In this document: in pieces, positions 25,979 through 35,045 of the stretch
How the letters are laid out: each line of letters begins with the position of its first letter
How positions within the stretch are numbered: the stretch's first letter is position 1
Assembly (NCBI GenBank): GCA_964495385.1
Contig: CAZBVO010000008.1
Coordinates: forward strand, 5,510 to 69,509
Reading direction: 5' to 3'
Length of the DNA stretch: 64,000 nucleotides
From: CAG-1138 sp964495385
Lineage (GTDB): Bacteria; Bacillota; Clostridia; Christensenellales; CAG-917
The notes under the pieces: model-generated
The model's input: the letters and a program-made list of their open reading frames with translations, nothing else
What the model was told of the DNA's origin: nothing
The model's database searches: none
Translations under genes and position numbers: made by a program

Positions 25979-26189
25979 TGCGGTCCGCTTCTAAGTGCAT
26001 TTCAAACAAATAGCTGCCCCTTTCGGCCGTAAGATCAACCTCCAAACTTTGAGGAACGATGTCGAAGTAATCCGACAAAACTTCCTCCAATCGGCTTTTA
26101 AGCAGTTCGCAAAAATCCGCAGGCACAACCGCTTTGTCCGAAATCAAAACCGAGCGCAAACGTTCCCTCGCGTTTTCCCTGTTGCTCAT
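25944..26189 (-). CDS. minE: Cell division topological specificity factor MinE
   Basis: MinE stimulates MinD ATPase and drives it off the membrane, restricting septum inhibition at mid-cell. The 81-residue protein has the N-terminal anti-MinCD helix (ARERLRSVLISDKAVVP) and the beta-rich dimer domain (SDYFDIVPQSLEVDLT). It lies 9 bp after minD. Its last 35 bp overlap, tail to tail, the end of the plus-strand M50 gene. Confidence 0.9.
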   Translation of the reverse strand: MSNRENARERLRSVLISDKAVVPADFCELLKSRLEEVLSDYFDIVPQSLEVDLTAERGSYLFEMHLEADRIRSVGHFVGRK

Positions 26190-26198
26190 TTTTACCTC

Positions 26199-26984
26199 CT
26201 AAAAAACCTTTTTCTTTTTTATAAATCCGAACAATCCACGGTTTCGGCAATTGTCGTCGTACAAAACGGTCCGGCCGCTCTGCAAGCCCGTTGCAATCAG
26301 CCTAAAAGCTTTTGACGTAGCCGCCCCCTTCGGTAAGCGGTCGACTCCCGAATAAAGCGTTACCGCATCGTCCTCGGGCAAAACCCCTGCGGCCTTACAT
26401 CTCAGCAACCGACAGACGTCCTCGGTGTTCATCATTTCGCCTTTCATAACCATATCGCCCCTGAGGCGGTTTACGATGATTTTTATGCTTTCCAAAGGAT
26501 ATCCTTCCAACAAATTCAAAACCTTGTCGGCATCTCTTATTGCCGAAACGGTGGGCGTAGTAACAACCAACGCCTCGGTGGCCGAACTTACCGCCCTGTG
26601 AAAGCCGCCCTCGATGCCTGCCGGGCAATCGATAAGAACGTACTCGAAACTTTCGGCCAACGAATTTACGACGTTTGAAAACGACTGCGGCGTCAGTTCA
26701 GGAGCATCGGACAGCTTGGAACTCGGCAAAACGTACAGCAGCGGATTGCATCTGTCCTGAACCAGCGCCTGACGCAGGCGACATTTGCCCCTCACTACGT
26801 CCAAAATGTCGTACACCACAAGATTTTCGACGCACATCACCACGTCCAAATTGTTTAAGCCTATGTCGGCATCCACCATGCAGACCTTATGCCCCATGTC
26901 GGCCAAAGCAATCCCCAACCCCGAAGTCACCGTGGTTTTCCCGACACCGCCCTTACCGGAAGTTACAACTATTTTTCGCCCCAT
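26199..26984 (-). CDS. minD: Septum site-determining ATPase MinD
   Basis: Membrane-associated ParA-family ATPase, 261 residues. The deviant Walker A is SGKGGVGKTT near residue 9, the switch I region VDADIGLNNLD and Walker B VLIDCPAGIE. The C-terminus (GLFGFIKKKKVF) is the amphipathic helix that binds membrane. minE follows, but no minC precedes it: the gene upstream is mreB, behind a terminator. MinC may be elsewhere or lost. Confidence 0.97.
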   Translation of the reverse strand: MGRKIVVTSGKGGVGKTTVTSGLGIALADMGHKVCMVDADIGLNNLDVVMCVENLVVYDILDVVRGKCRLRQALVQDRCNPLLYVLPSSKLSDAPELTPQSFSNVVNSLAESFEYVLIDCPAGIEGGFHRAVSSATEALVVTTPTVSAIRDADKVLNLLEGYPLESIKIIVNRLRGDMVMKGEMMNTEDVCRLLRCKAAGVLPEDDAVTLYSGVDRLPKGAATSKAFRLIATGLQSGRTVLYDDNCRNRGLFGFIKKKKVF

Positions 26985-27079
26985 ATTTTACCTCCGACGG
27001 CAATTATATCACGTCTCCGTGCAACTTATTTTTTGAATTTTTGGGTTTTAATGACTTTGTCTGCCGCTTTTTGGCACAA

Positions 27080-27107
27080 AATAAAACGGCAGATTCCTCT
27101 GCCGTTT
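27080..27107 (-). terminator. Terminator between mreB and minD
   Basis: Minus-strand AAACGGCAGA-GGAA-TCTGCCGTTT followed by TATTTT; a perfect 10-bp stem 38 bp after the mreB stop, making minDE a separate transcript. Confidence 0.85.
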
Positions 27108-27144
27108 AAGTCAAAATTTACGATTAAACTGTCAAAATGTCGGA

Positions 27145-28155
27145 TTAGATGTTCTTGGACAAATTGAGCATGGTTCTAAGTGCCCTCTCGCCGTCCTCAA
27201 CCAAACTGCCTCCGCCCAAAGCAACCGCTTCGGTAACGTCGGTCAAAACGGTTACAGGCAAACCTATGCGCACGCTGATATACTCGGCAAGCCCCGGAAG
27301 CTTTGCACTTCCGCCTGACAAAAACACGCCCTTCTTTTTGATTTCGGCCGCAAGCTCCGGCGGACTCATGTTTATAACGTTGTTTATCACGTCCACCAAT
27401 CCGTCAACTGCCGGCATAAGCGCAACCTTAACGTCCTTTGCATTTGCTTCGACGGTTTTCGGTTCGCCGTTTAGGCGGTCCCGTCCGCCGATTGCGGCAC
27501 CGTTGATGTCGTTGTCATACATGCTGCCCACGTCGCACTTAAGCTTTTCGGCAGTATAGTCGCCGATTTTCAAGCCGTATTTGTCGGCAATGTGGTCGAT
27601 GATTTTGGAATTGAACATATTGCCGCCGATGTTGACCGAGCTACCCACGGCGATGCCTCGTCTGGTAACACTGCAAACCTCGGCAGTGCCTCCGCCTATA
27701 TCGACAAATATGCCTCCGACGCTGTTTGTGTATTGCAACAGCGCAAGCGAACTTTCGGCAAGCATAACTTCCTTAACCCCGGCGGCAAGCACTACAGTTT
27801 CGATAGCTCGACGCTCAACCACCGTTAGGCCGCAACTTATAAGCACCAGCGCTTTTATAGTTGGGTTGACAAACAATCTGTCCGGAACAACCTTTTTTAC
27901 AAAAGATTTAAGCATCATTCCCGCCGCTTCCTGATGAACGACCACGCCTTCTTTTATAGGATAAACCACCTGAGCATTGCCAAGCGAACCGTAAAGCGCA
28001 TTTACGGCGTCGTGACCGGTTTCGGTAAGTTCCAATTTGTTTTTCTTTTTGACGGCAATGGCCACGGAAGGCTCCTTCAAAACTATGCCTTTGCCTTTTT
28101 GATAAATGGTAATATTGGACGATCCGAAGTCGATCGCAAGTTCCACAATACCCAT
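27145..28155 (-). CDS. mreB: MreB/Mbl-family actin-like cell-shape protein
   Basis: Bacterial actin of 336 residues that guides wall elongation. Phosphate 1 loop (LAIDFGSSNITIY), YPIKEGVVVHQEAAG, VDIGGGTAEVCSV (phosphate 2), NIGGNMFNSKIIDHI and FLSGGSAKLPGL (adenosine motif) are all present. Several usual residues are changed, so this is a divergent MreB, perhaps an Mbl-type paralogue. The ATG at 28153-28155 follows GAGGAGG, which overlaps the maf stop. mreC and mreD do not follow; a terminator does. Confidence 0.92.
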   Translation of the reverse strand: MGIVELAIDFGSSNITIYQKGKGIVLKEPSVAIAVKKKNKLELTETGHDAVNALYGSLGNAQVVYPIKEGVVVHQEAAGMMLKSFVKKVVPDRLFVNPTIKALVLISCGLTVVERRAIETVVLAAGVKEVMLAESSLALLQYTNSVGGIFVDIGGGTAEVCSVTRRGIAVGSSVNIGGNMFNSKIIDHIADKYGLKIGDYTAEKLKCDVGSMYDNDINGAAIGGRDRLNGEPKTVEANAKDVKVALMPAVDGLVDVINNVINMSPPELAAEIKKKGVFLSGGSAKLPGLAEYISVRIGLPVTVLTDVTEAVALGGGSLVEDGERALRTMLNLSKNI

Positions 28156-28156
28156 T

Positions 28157-28711
28157 TCAATCCTCCTCGTCGGCGACAAACCTTTCAAGTGCCGACTTAA
28201 GTTTTTCGGTCGGAAGCCCCATAACGTTGTCAAAGCTTCCTTTGTACGTTTCAACTGTCACGCCGTCCTGAATGCCGTAAGCGCCGGCTTTGTCCAGCGG
28301 ATTTTTGGTTTGAATATAGTTTTCGATTTCGTCGTCGGAAAGTTTTTTAAGCTTAACTTGCGACTTGTCGTAAAAACAAACAGTTTTGTCTTTTGACCTC
28401 AAGCAAACGCCGGTATAAACCGAATGCCACTTTCCACCAAGCGTTTTGAGCATTTCAAATGCTTCTTCTGCGGTTTTAGGCTTCAAAAAGAACCTGCCTG
28501 CCATATACACGACAGTATCTGCGCCGACAACGATTTGCCCGTTTTCGGCCTCGACGGCCTCGGCCTTTTTGCGTGCGTTGGTCATAACCGTTCTGGCCGG
28601 ACAATTTTTGATTACGGTTTCGTCGGCCGCTACCGACACCGCCGTAAAATCGTCTGAGACCTTTTTAAGCAGTTCACGCCTTCTCGGAGACGCCGATTGC
28701 AAAATAAGCAT
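28157..28711 (-). CDS. maf: Maf nucleoside triphosphate pyrophosphatase
   Basis: Housecleaning pyrophosphatase of 184 residues that hydrolyses non-canonical or pyrimidine NTPs. N-terminal LILQSASPRRRELLKKV is diagnostic, as are VVGADTVVYMAGRF, GGKWHSVYTGVCL and AGAYGIQDG. Its ATG overlaps the TGA of the ppx/gppA gene by one base (TGATG) and its own stop overlaps the mreB ribosome site, so the three genes are tightly linked. Confidence 0.96.
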   Translation of the reverse strand: MLILQSASPRRRELLKKVSDDFTAVSVAADETVIKNCPARTVMTNARKKAEAVEAENGQIVVGADTVVYMAGRFFLKPKTAEEAFEMLKTLGGKWHSVYTGVCLRSKDKTVCFYDKSQVKLKKLSDDEIENYIQTKNPLDKAGAYGIQDGVTVETYKGSFDNVMGLPTEKLKSALERFVADEED

Positions 28712-30225
28712 CAGAGTATCTCGAGGTTTTTGCCGTATGCGCGACGGAATTCGTTCGAGCAAGAAAGCGCATCCTTAATTTCAAGGCTTGCATCGCCTTC
28801 GGTTTCGGTTTTCATGATTACGCTGTCGCCCAAAACGTCGCAATTGATGCCGGTGATAAGGCCGCTCATGCTTCTGTCGAAGCTTTCGGCAATGCGCAAA
28901 ATTACGCTGAGTTTTCTGATTGCAACCACGTCCTCATCCGTCAACATAACACGGTATTTGACAAACTCGACGTCGTTAAACTCGTTCTTTCTGTGTCCGC
29001 CGGCAACCATGCTGGCCATAACCAAATCCTTATGACTGATGCCGTAAAGGTTGCTGTTTAAGATGATATAGCTTGAATGTTTGTGATGGTCGTAGTATTT
29101 GATGCGCATTCCGCTGTCGTGCAAAAGCGTTGCGACGCGCAAAACTTTGATGTAGCATCTCGGAAGTTTGTGCAGCACTTTAAGTTGCTTAAACAATTGC
29201 ATGCTGAGGTTGTAAACGTGCTCGGCGTGCGGAATGTTGATGTCGAAGTAGCGCATCAACGTTTGCAGGCTGTGTCCGAGGATGTCGGAAAGCGGTTTTT
29301 CGTCGGTGGACGGCACGGCGTGATGGAACATTGCGCCCTCTCTGAGTCCGCAACCCGAAACGGTGATTTTGTCAAAATGCATATAATCGACAACCGCTTT
29401 AATAACGGCCAAAGCCGTCGGGAAGGTATCGCCTCTGCCGCTGGACAAGCCTTTTATGCGTGCTACGGTGTCCGGTTGAAGCACTTTGATGGTGTCGTAC
29501 ATTTGGCAGAACTCGTCAACAGGCATCTGGTAGTTGTGCATCATATCGAAAGGATATTTTTTGATGATGCGGCTTATGCGGCCGAGGTTGCGGAAGTTTC
29601 CGCCGACGCCGACAAACTGAACGTCCGGCTCCACCTGTTTAAGCCATTCGATGCGATCGAGATGCTCGTTAATGAACTCGACAACCCTCTGGCTTTTTTC
29701 CGCCGGAGTCAAATCGTCGTTTTTAAAGAGGTCGGTCAGCGTCACGCTTCCGAACTGCAAAGTCTCGCTGGCCAAAATGTTTTTGCGGCTGTAGTAAATA
29801 AACTGCGTGCTTCCGCCGCCGACGTGCATAATAAAGCCTTTAGGAATGTCCAAGCTGTTGATGACGCCCTGATAAACAAGCGATGCCTGTTCTTCCTTTG
29901 TCAGCACCTGAAGTTTGAAACCGCAGGACACGTAAACCTCGTCCAAAAAACTCTTTTGGTTTTTGGCACGTCTGACCGCACTGGTGGCGTAGGCATAAAT
30001 TTTTTCGATTCCGTTTGCATCGCAAAGTCTGCGGAACATTTTAAGCGTTTTGATGGTTTGAGCAATGCGTTGCGGCTTCAAAAAGCCGTCCCACTCCATA
30101 TCTTGCGCAAGGCGCACCGTTTCTTTGAGTTCGTCGAATACGACAAAATATCCTCCGTCCAAAATGTTCACAAGCACCATGCGTGCCGAATTGCTGCCGA
30201 GATCGATTATGGCGATTTTTTCCAT
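28711..30225 (-). CDS. Exopolyphosphatase / guanosine pentaphosphatase (Ppx/GppA family) with HD domain
   Basis: Cytoplasmic enzyme of 504 residues that removes phosphate from polyphosphate or pppGpp. The actin-like N-terminus has IIDLGSNSARMVLV, ATSAVRRAKN, EEQASLVYQGV and MHVGGGSTQF. The C-terminal part (about 310-500) is HD-like with ATLLHDSGM and an HKHSSYIIL segment. The family cannot be split into Ppx and GppA by eye. It is the head of the group with maf and mreB. Confidence 0.93.
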   Translation of the reverse strand: MEKIAIIDLGSNSARMVLVNILDGGYFVVFDELKETVRLAQDMEWDGFLKPQRIAQTIKTLKMFRRLCDANGIEKIYAYATSAVRRAKNQKSFLDEVYVSCGFKLQVLTKEEQASLVYQGVINSLDIPKGFIMHVGGGSTQFIYYSRKNILASETLQFGSVTLTDLFKNDDLTPAEKSQRVVEFINEHLDRIEWLKQVEPDVQFVGVGGNFRNLGRISRIIKKYPFDMMHNYQMPVDEFCQMYDTIKVLQPDTVARIKGLSSGRGDTFPTALAVIKAVVDYMHFDKITVSGCGLREGAMFHHAVPSTDEKPLSDILGHSLQTLMRYFDINIPHAEHVYNLSMQLFKQLKVLHKLPRCYIKVLRVATLLHDSGMRIKYYDHHKHSSYIILNSNLYGISHKDLVMASMVAGGHRKNEFNDVEFVKYRVMLTDEDVVAIRKLSVILRIAESFDRSMSGLITGINCDVLGDSVIMKTETEGDASLEIKDALSCSNEFRRAYGKNLEIL

Positions 30226-30339
30226 TTGTTACTCCTTATTGTCACCGCAAAGGCGGCCCTGTTGTTTTTTATAGAATTCCCCGTTCACAGGCATATTATA
30301 TCACCGAATTTCCCTTTTGTGAAGAGGGGTTTTGCAAAT

Positions 30340-30831
30340 TTAATTGGTTTTTTGGGCATTTTCCACTTCTTTTTCAAGCTTGTCCAGATACCTTACGACG
30401 TAATCTTTCAACCTGTCCATCACCGCATAGTAGCGTTCGATGTCCTTGTAAAGCCACGGATCGGGCACCTCGGTATACTTTCCGTCGACAAGTTCGGAAA
30501 TCGTGGTAAACTTTTTGTGCCACCAAAACGGAACAAACGGCTTGTTGAGTTTGCTCATGCCCACAATGACGTCCGCATCTTTAAAGCGTCCCGGCCTAAA
30601 CCACTTGAAGGCAGGCCTGTGCCGAGAAATCTCATCGTCCGAAAAGCCCTCCCTTTTCAGCGCTTTTCTGGCTTTGGGATGAATGGCAATGCTCGGATTT
30701 AAAACGGCGGCCGATTTAACCCACTCGACTTTGCCCCGAAGCAGAGGTCTGTTCTCGAGTTCCCGACGCATCACGTATTCGCAAAACGGACTGCGGCAAA
30801 TGTTGGAACTGCACACAAAAAGTATTTTCAT
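30340..30831 (-). CDS. Low-molecular-weight protein tyrosine phosphatase-like protein
   Basis: A 163-residue LMW-PTP fold protein. The P loop CSSNICRSP (CX5R, Cys near residue 7) opens the chain and the general-acid loop is VPDPWLY near 120. An insertion with HRPAFKWFRPGRF and a W-rich FVPFWWHKKF segment is unusual. It follows GH3 by 1 bp. A second LMW-PTP lies at 58499-58850. The substrate is unknown; both arginine and tyrosine phosphatases occur in this family. Confidence 0.88.
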   Translation of the reverse strand: MKILFVCSSNICRSPFCEYVMRRELENRPLLRGKVEWVKSAAVLNPSIAIHPKARKALKREGFSDDEISRHRPAFKWFRPGRFKDADVIVGMSKLNKPFVPFWWHKKFTTISELVDGKYTEVPDPWLYKDIERYYAVMDRLKDYVVRYLDKLEKEVENAQKTN

Positions 30832-30832
30832 T

Positions 30833-33238
30833 TTATTTCCTCAATTTGTTTTGTTTGTGAAGTTTAAGCCTCTTCGGAATGCCAAACAAGCCTTTAAAAA
30901 TCTTCCATGCGCCCTTTAAAGTGCTGTCTTGGTCATTAACTATCATAATCAAACCGTACATCATGTCCTCGCTCATTATGCCGCCCGACATAAGGCGCAT
31001 GCACCTGAACGGAGTTGTTATGGTCATGTTGTACATGGTTTCGCTGCCACCCAAATCCTTGTTGAACTTCGAGAAGAATTTTACGATGTGCAAAATGCGC
31101 TTGCCCCATTTTGTATCTTTGCCGTCGATGAAGCAGTAGTTTTCGTCAAGCCTTTCGCCCTTGTCGAGGTTGGCCCGAGGAATCTGCAAACCGAAAGCGG
31201 TCGAAAACTCTTCGTCGGAAAGGTCCGCCACGTCGGCACAATAGTACTTAGCGCATACGTTAGGCGTTTTTTGCTTTTCGATTCCGCCCATCTCTACCGT
31301 TTCCGCAAGGCGAATATCCGTGCTGCTTGCGCCGATTTCCACCCTGTATTCGCCCGCTTCCACTTTAAAGTCGTGCGAATCGACGTCGTAGAAACCGAAA
31401 TCCCTGTCGCAAAGGGTGAAAGTCACCGTTTTGCTCTCGCCCGGTTGAAGCGAAATTTTGTCAAAGCCCTTAAGCTCTCTCTTTGCGCGAACAACGTTCG
31501 ATTGGGTTTTAGAAACATACAGCTGAACCGCTTCTTTACCTTCCCGATCGCCGATGTTTTTCAACATAAAACGAACTTTTATGCCGTCCGAATTTTTGGA
31601 AACCGACAAATCGGAATACTCAAACTCGGTGTAACTCAAACCGTGTCCGAACGGGAACAGCGGCTCGACGCCTGCGGTAAGATAGTAGCGGTAACCTACA
31701 AAAATGCTTTCCTTGTAAAGGCTGGTAAGCTGTTCGCCCGGGAAGTACTTGAAGCACGGAGTGTCCTCGAGTTTTTTAGGGAAGGTTTCCGGCAATTTCC
31801 CGGACGGATTCACCTTGCCTTGCAAAATATCAACGACGGTTTCGCCGCAAGCTTCGCCGCCCAAGTATGCCTCCAGCACGGCCGAAACTTCGTTTATCCA
31901 CGGCATTTCAACCGCGGAACCGTTGTGCAGAACAACAACGGTTTTGGTTCCGGTTGCCGCAACGGCACTTATAAGTCTGTTGTGGCTTTCAGGCAAACGC
32001 ATGTGCTTTCTGTCGTAGCCTTCGGACTCGAAATTGTCCGGAAGCCCTGCGAACACTACCGCTACGTCAACGCTTTTGGCCAGTTCGACGGCTTGCTTTT
32101 GCAACTTTTCGGAAAACTCGTGTTTGTCGGTGTAGCCTTGTGCGTAGCCGACTGTGTCGCCTGCCGCCTCGAGAGCGGAAACCTCTTTGTAGGTGTTAAT
32201 GTGACTGCTTCCGCCGCCCTGATAACGAGGTTTGTCGGCAAAACCGCCGATAAACGCAACCTTTGCTTCTTTTTTAAGCGGCAAAGTTCCGTCGTTTTTC
32301 AACAGAACCATGCACTCGTCGGCGATATTTTTTGCGATGACGTGATGTGCGGCACGGTCATAATCCTTTTCTGCCGTTTCACGCACAGATTTTGACGTTA
32401 TTCTAAGGACGTTTGCCACGCATTCGTCCAAAAGTTTTTCATCCAAAGTTCCGTTTTTGACGGCCGCAACGATTTTTGCACTTCCGATTCCGCCCGACGA
32501 CGGCATTTCCAAATCCAAGCCTGCTTCGATGCCTTTTGCCCTGTCTGCGGTTGCGCCCCAATCGCTCACTACAAAGCCGTCAAAGCCCCATTCGTCTCGT
32601 AAAACGTCCTTCAAAAGCCACTTGTTTTCGGAACTGTGTACGCCGTTGATGGAATTGTAACTGCACATAACTGTCCTCGGTTTGCTTTGTCTGACCGGCG
32701 TTTCGAAAGCGGCGAGATAAATTTCGCGCAAAGCTCGCTCGTCGATGATTTCGTTGATTGTGGTGCGACGAGACTCTTGGTTGTTTGCGGCAAAGTGCTT
32801 TATGCTTACGCCTACGCCTTGCGACTGTACGCCGTCAACGTAGCTTGCCGCCATATGCCCCGCAAGATACGGATCTTCGCTCATATATTCAAAATTTCGA
32901 CCGCACAACGGACTGCGTTTTATGTTTATCGCCGGGCCCAAAAGCGTGCCGACGCCCACGGACGCAGCTTCGCTGCCCAGCGTTTCGCCAAGCGTTTTTG
33001 CAAGGTCTTTGTTAAAGCTTGCCGCAAGGCCTGCCGACGACGGGAAGCAAACGGAAACCACGCTTTGGTTGACTCCCTTTCCCGTACTTTGAGTCCTGAG
33101 ACCGTGAGGGCCGTCGGAAACCATCATAGGTTCCACGCCGAGCCTTTCTATTTTTTGGGTGCGCCAGAAATCGGCTCCCGAACACATGCTCGCCTTTTCT
33201 TCGAGCGTCATATTTTTGATGATGCCGTCTATATCCAT
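30833..33238 (-). CDS. Glycoside hydrolase family 3 (beta-glucosidase-like)
   Basis: Cytoplasmic-looking enzyme of 801 residues without a signal peptide, which would cleave beta-linked glycosides taken up by the cell. The GH3 N-domain has MVSDGPHGLR, GRNFEYMSEDP, KHFAANNQE and the nucleophile in FVVSDWGA. The C-domain (about 330-540) has VVVLHNGSAVEMPW and the FN3-like domain starts near 560 (FPFGHGLSYTEF). A further C-terminal region of about 140 residues follows. The ATG at 33236-33238 has GGGAGGGAA upstream. The true substrate is uncertain. Confidence 0.94.
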   Translation of the reverse strand: MDIDGIIKNMTLEEKASMCSGADFWRTQKIERLGVEPMMVSDGPHGLRTQSTGKGVNQSVVSVCFPSSAGLAASFNKDLAKTLGETLGSEAASVGVGTLLGPAINIKRSPLCGRNFEYMSEDPYLAGHMAASYVDGVQSQGVGVSIKHFAANNQESRRTTINEIIDERALREIYLAAFETPVRQSKPRTVMCSYNSINGVHSSENKWLLKDVLRDEWGFDGFVVSDWGATADRAKGIEAGLDLEMPSSGGIGSAKIVAAVKNGTLDEKLLDECVANVLRITSKSVRETAEKDYDRAAHHVIAKNIADECMVLLKNDGTLPLKKEAKVAFIGGFADKPRYQGGGSSHINTYKEVSALEAAGDTVGYAQGYTDKHEFSEKLQKQAVELAKSVDVAVVFAGLPDNFESEGYDRKHMRLPESHNRLISAVAATGTKTVVVLHNGSAVEMPWINEVSAVLEAYLGGEACGETVVDILQGKVNPSGKLPETFPKKLEDTPCFKYFPGEQLTSLYKESIFVGYRYYLTAGVEPLFPFGHGLSYTEFEYSDLSVSKNSDGIKVRFMLKNIGDREGKEAVQLYVSKTQSNVVRAKRELKGFDKISLQPGESKTVTFTLCDRDFGFYDVDSHDFKVEAGEYRVEIGASSTDIRLAETVEMGGIEKQKTPNVCAKYYCADVADLSDEEFSTAFGLQIPRANLDKGERLDENYCFIDGKDTKWGKRILHIVKFFSKFNKDLGGSETMYNMTITTPFRCMRLMSGGIMSEDMMYGLIMIVNDQDSTLKGAWKIFKGLFGIPKRLKLHKQNKLRK

Positions 33239-33269
33239 AATTCCCTCCCGAAAAATCGTTGGCGACACC

Positions 33270-33298
33270 ATTATATCACATTCGGACAAGCTTTTCAA
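33270..33298 (-). promoter_or_regulatory. Promoter of the GH3 gene
   Basis: Minus-strand TTGAAA (33293-33298), 17-nt spacer, perfect TATAAT (33270-33275). Confidence 0.75.
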
Positions 33299-33319
33299 GA
33301 TGCATTTTAAAGTTTTTAA

Positions 33320-33348
33320 TTGTATTTTAAGGGGTTTTATTCTATAAT
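33320..33348 (+). promoter_or_regulatory. Promoter of the zinc peptidase gene
   Basis: TTGTAT (33320-33325), 17-nt spacer, perfect TATAAT (33343-33348), divergent from the GH3 promoter with only about 20 bp between the two minus 35 boxes. Confidence 0.75.
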
Positions 33349-33403
33349 AAATATAAGCGCTGCGCCGTTTACTAAACGCGGCCTAAAACTTTGAGGTATA
33401 AAA

Positions 33404-34159
33404 ATGACAAACATATCGCTTTTGCTTTCCGCAATAGACTACGACAATCTTTACGTTACCGTCACGCTGTGCATACTTCCGCTGATGATTTTGATGTTCA
33501 TAAGCGGCATCAGCGTGCGTTTGACCTTTTCAAAGCAATCGAAAGTGCGCAACTCGGCAGGCCTTACGGGAGCGCAAGCCGCCCGAAAAATACTTGACAA
33601 AGCAGGCCTCACCGCAACGCACATCGAGCCGTGTTCGGGCAGTCTAACCGACCACTACGATCCGCGCAACGACACCGTTTACCTTTCCGAACCGGTTTAT
33701 TCGTCCCCGTCGGTTGCCGCCGTCGGAGTTGCGGCGCACGAAGTAGGGCACGCAATTCAGCAAGCGGAAGACTACGCCTTCATCAAACTTCGCTCGGCAC
33801 TGGTTCCGGTCACCAACTTCACCTCCCGTTACAGCATGATTTTGATTATGATAGGTCTTCTTATAACCTGTTTTCCGTCGCTGGGGACCGTTGGTGGAAT
33901 CATCTTCGGGCTCGGTATCGCCTTTTATGCCTGCTACACGCTGTTCACTTTGGTGACTCTGCCCGTCGAATTCAATGCCAGCCGCCGCGCTTTGAGAGTG
34001 CTTGACGATTTGGGAATAGTTCAAGGGAGCGAAAAACACTCGGTTCGCAAAGTGCTTTCGGCCGCCGCCTCCACCTATCTTATGAGCTTTGCCATGAGCC
34101 TCGTCACCTTACTGCGCTATATCGCCGTTTTCGGCTCCAACCGCAACCGCCGCGATTAA
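33404..34159 (+). CDS. Membrane zinc metallopeptidase, YugP type
   Basis: This 251-residue membrane protease has the zinc motif AAHEVGHAIQQAEDY near residue 110, between an N-terminal TM helix and three later TM segments (about 140-195 and 225-245), and the segment LPVEFNASRRALRVL near 185, all typical of the YugP/Zn_peptidase_2 family. The preceding NDTVYLSEPVYSSPSVAAVGVAAHE is also characteristic. It is monocistronic with promoter and terminator. The substrate is unknown. Confidence 0.93.
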   Translation: MTNISLLLSAIDYDNLYVTVTLCILPLMILMFISGISVRLTFSKQSKVRNSAGLTGAQAARKILDKAGLTATHIEPCSGSLTDHYDPRNDTVYLSEPVYSSPSVAAVGVAAHEVGHAIQQAEDYAFIKLRSALVPVTNFTSRYSMILIMIGLLITCFPSLGTVGGIIFGLGIAFYACYTLFTLVTLPVEFNASRRALRVLDDLGIVQGSEKHSVRKVLSAAASTYLMSFAMSLVTLLRYIAVFGSNRNRRD

Positions 34160-34169
34160 CTTTTGTTAC

Positions 34170-34200
34170 AAAAAAGGCTTCCCATTGGGAAGCCTTTTTA
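34170..34200 (+). terminator. Terminator of the zinc peptidase gene
   Basis: AAAAAAGGCTTCCC-ATT-GGGAAGCCTTTTT, a perfect stem with U tract. Confidence 0.9.
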
Positions 34201-34285
34201 AATTCAGTTTACCTTTGATACAGTCAAGCTGTCTAAATCCAAAACACAGATTGCCGTATCTAATTTACATTTCATTTACGAACAT

Positions 34286-34314
34286 AAAAAACCGACTGCG
34301 AAAGTCGGTTTTTT
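34286..34314 (-). terminator. Terminator of the metQNI operon
   Basis: Minus-strand AAAAAACCGACTTTCGCAGTCGGTTTTTT hairpin, 24 bp after the metI stop. The hairpin is symmetric and could work both ways. Confidence 0.9.
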
Positions 34315-34337
34315 GATTGAATTTGATTGGAAATATT

Positions 34338-35045
34338 CTATTTTGCCTTAAGGCGTTTATCGCAACGCTTCGACAGATGCGTCCCGACGGTTTGAACCAG
34401 TTGGACTATTGCCACCAGCACTACAACCGCCAACAGCATAACAGGATATTGATAGCGATAATATCCCTGCATGATTGCCACGTTGCCGAGGCCGCCGCCG
34501 CCCATTGCACCGCCCATTGCCGAATAGCTGAGGATGGTTGTGGTTGCCACGGTCAAATTTCCGATGAGCGACGGTACGCTTTCGGGAATCATAACCTTAA
34601 AAATAATTTGCATCGGGGTTGCGCCCATGCTTTCGGCGGCTTCTATGACGTTTTTGTCCACTTCCCTAAGGCTACTTTCGACAAGCCTTGCCACAAACGG
34701 GAAGGACGCCACGACCAAAGGAACTATGCTTGCCGCGGTACCCACCGACGTGCCGGTGATAAACCTTGTCAGCGGAATGGACAGCATCATCAATATCAAA
34801 AACGGAACCGAGCGCAAAACGTTTATCACGACGTCTATGGTTTTAAGCAGCCATTTAGGAATAGGCAAAACGCCCTTTTCGTCGCCTACGGCCAAAATAA
34901 TGCCGAAAGGCAGACCGATTATCACCGCACACAGCGTTGCCGCAACGGTAACGTAAACGGTTTCCCAAGTGGCAAACAAAAAATCGGTTTTTACGATTTC
35001 CCACGCATTTGCCCAGCTTTCCTTTGCAAAAAAGTCACTAAACAT
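34338..35045 (-). CDS. metI: Methionine ABC transporter permease
   Basis: Membrane subunit of the MetNIQ D/L-methionine importer, 235 residues, about five TM helices. It has the N-terminal WETVYVTVAATLCAVIIGLPFG, the VPFLILMMLSIPLTRFITGTSVGTAASIVPL stretch and the EAAESMGATPMQIIFKVMIPES coupling helix (EAA loop). It overlaps metN by 8 nt. Expression should follow the attenuator upstream of metQ. Confidence 0.96.
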   Translation of the reverse strand: MFSDFFAKESWANAWEIVKTDFLFATWETVYVTVAATLCAVIIGLPFGIILAVGDEKGVLPIPKWLLKTIDVVINVLRSVPFLILMMLSIPLTRFITGTSVGTAASIVPLVVASFPFVARLVESSLREVDKNVIEAAESMGATPMQIIFKVMIPESVPSLIGNLTVATTTILSYSAMGGAMGGGGLGNVAIMQGYYRYQYPVMLLAVVVLVAIVQLVQTVGTHLSKRCDKRLKAK

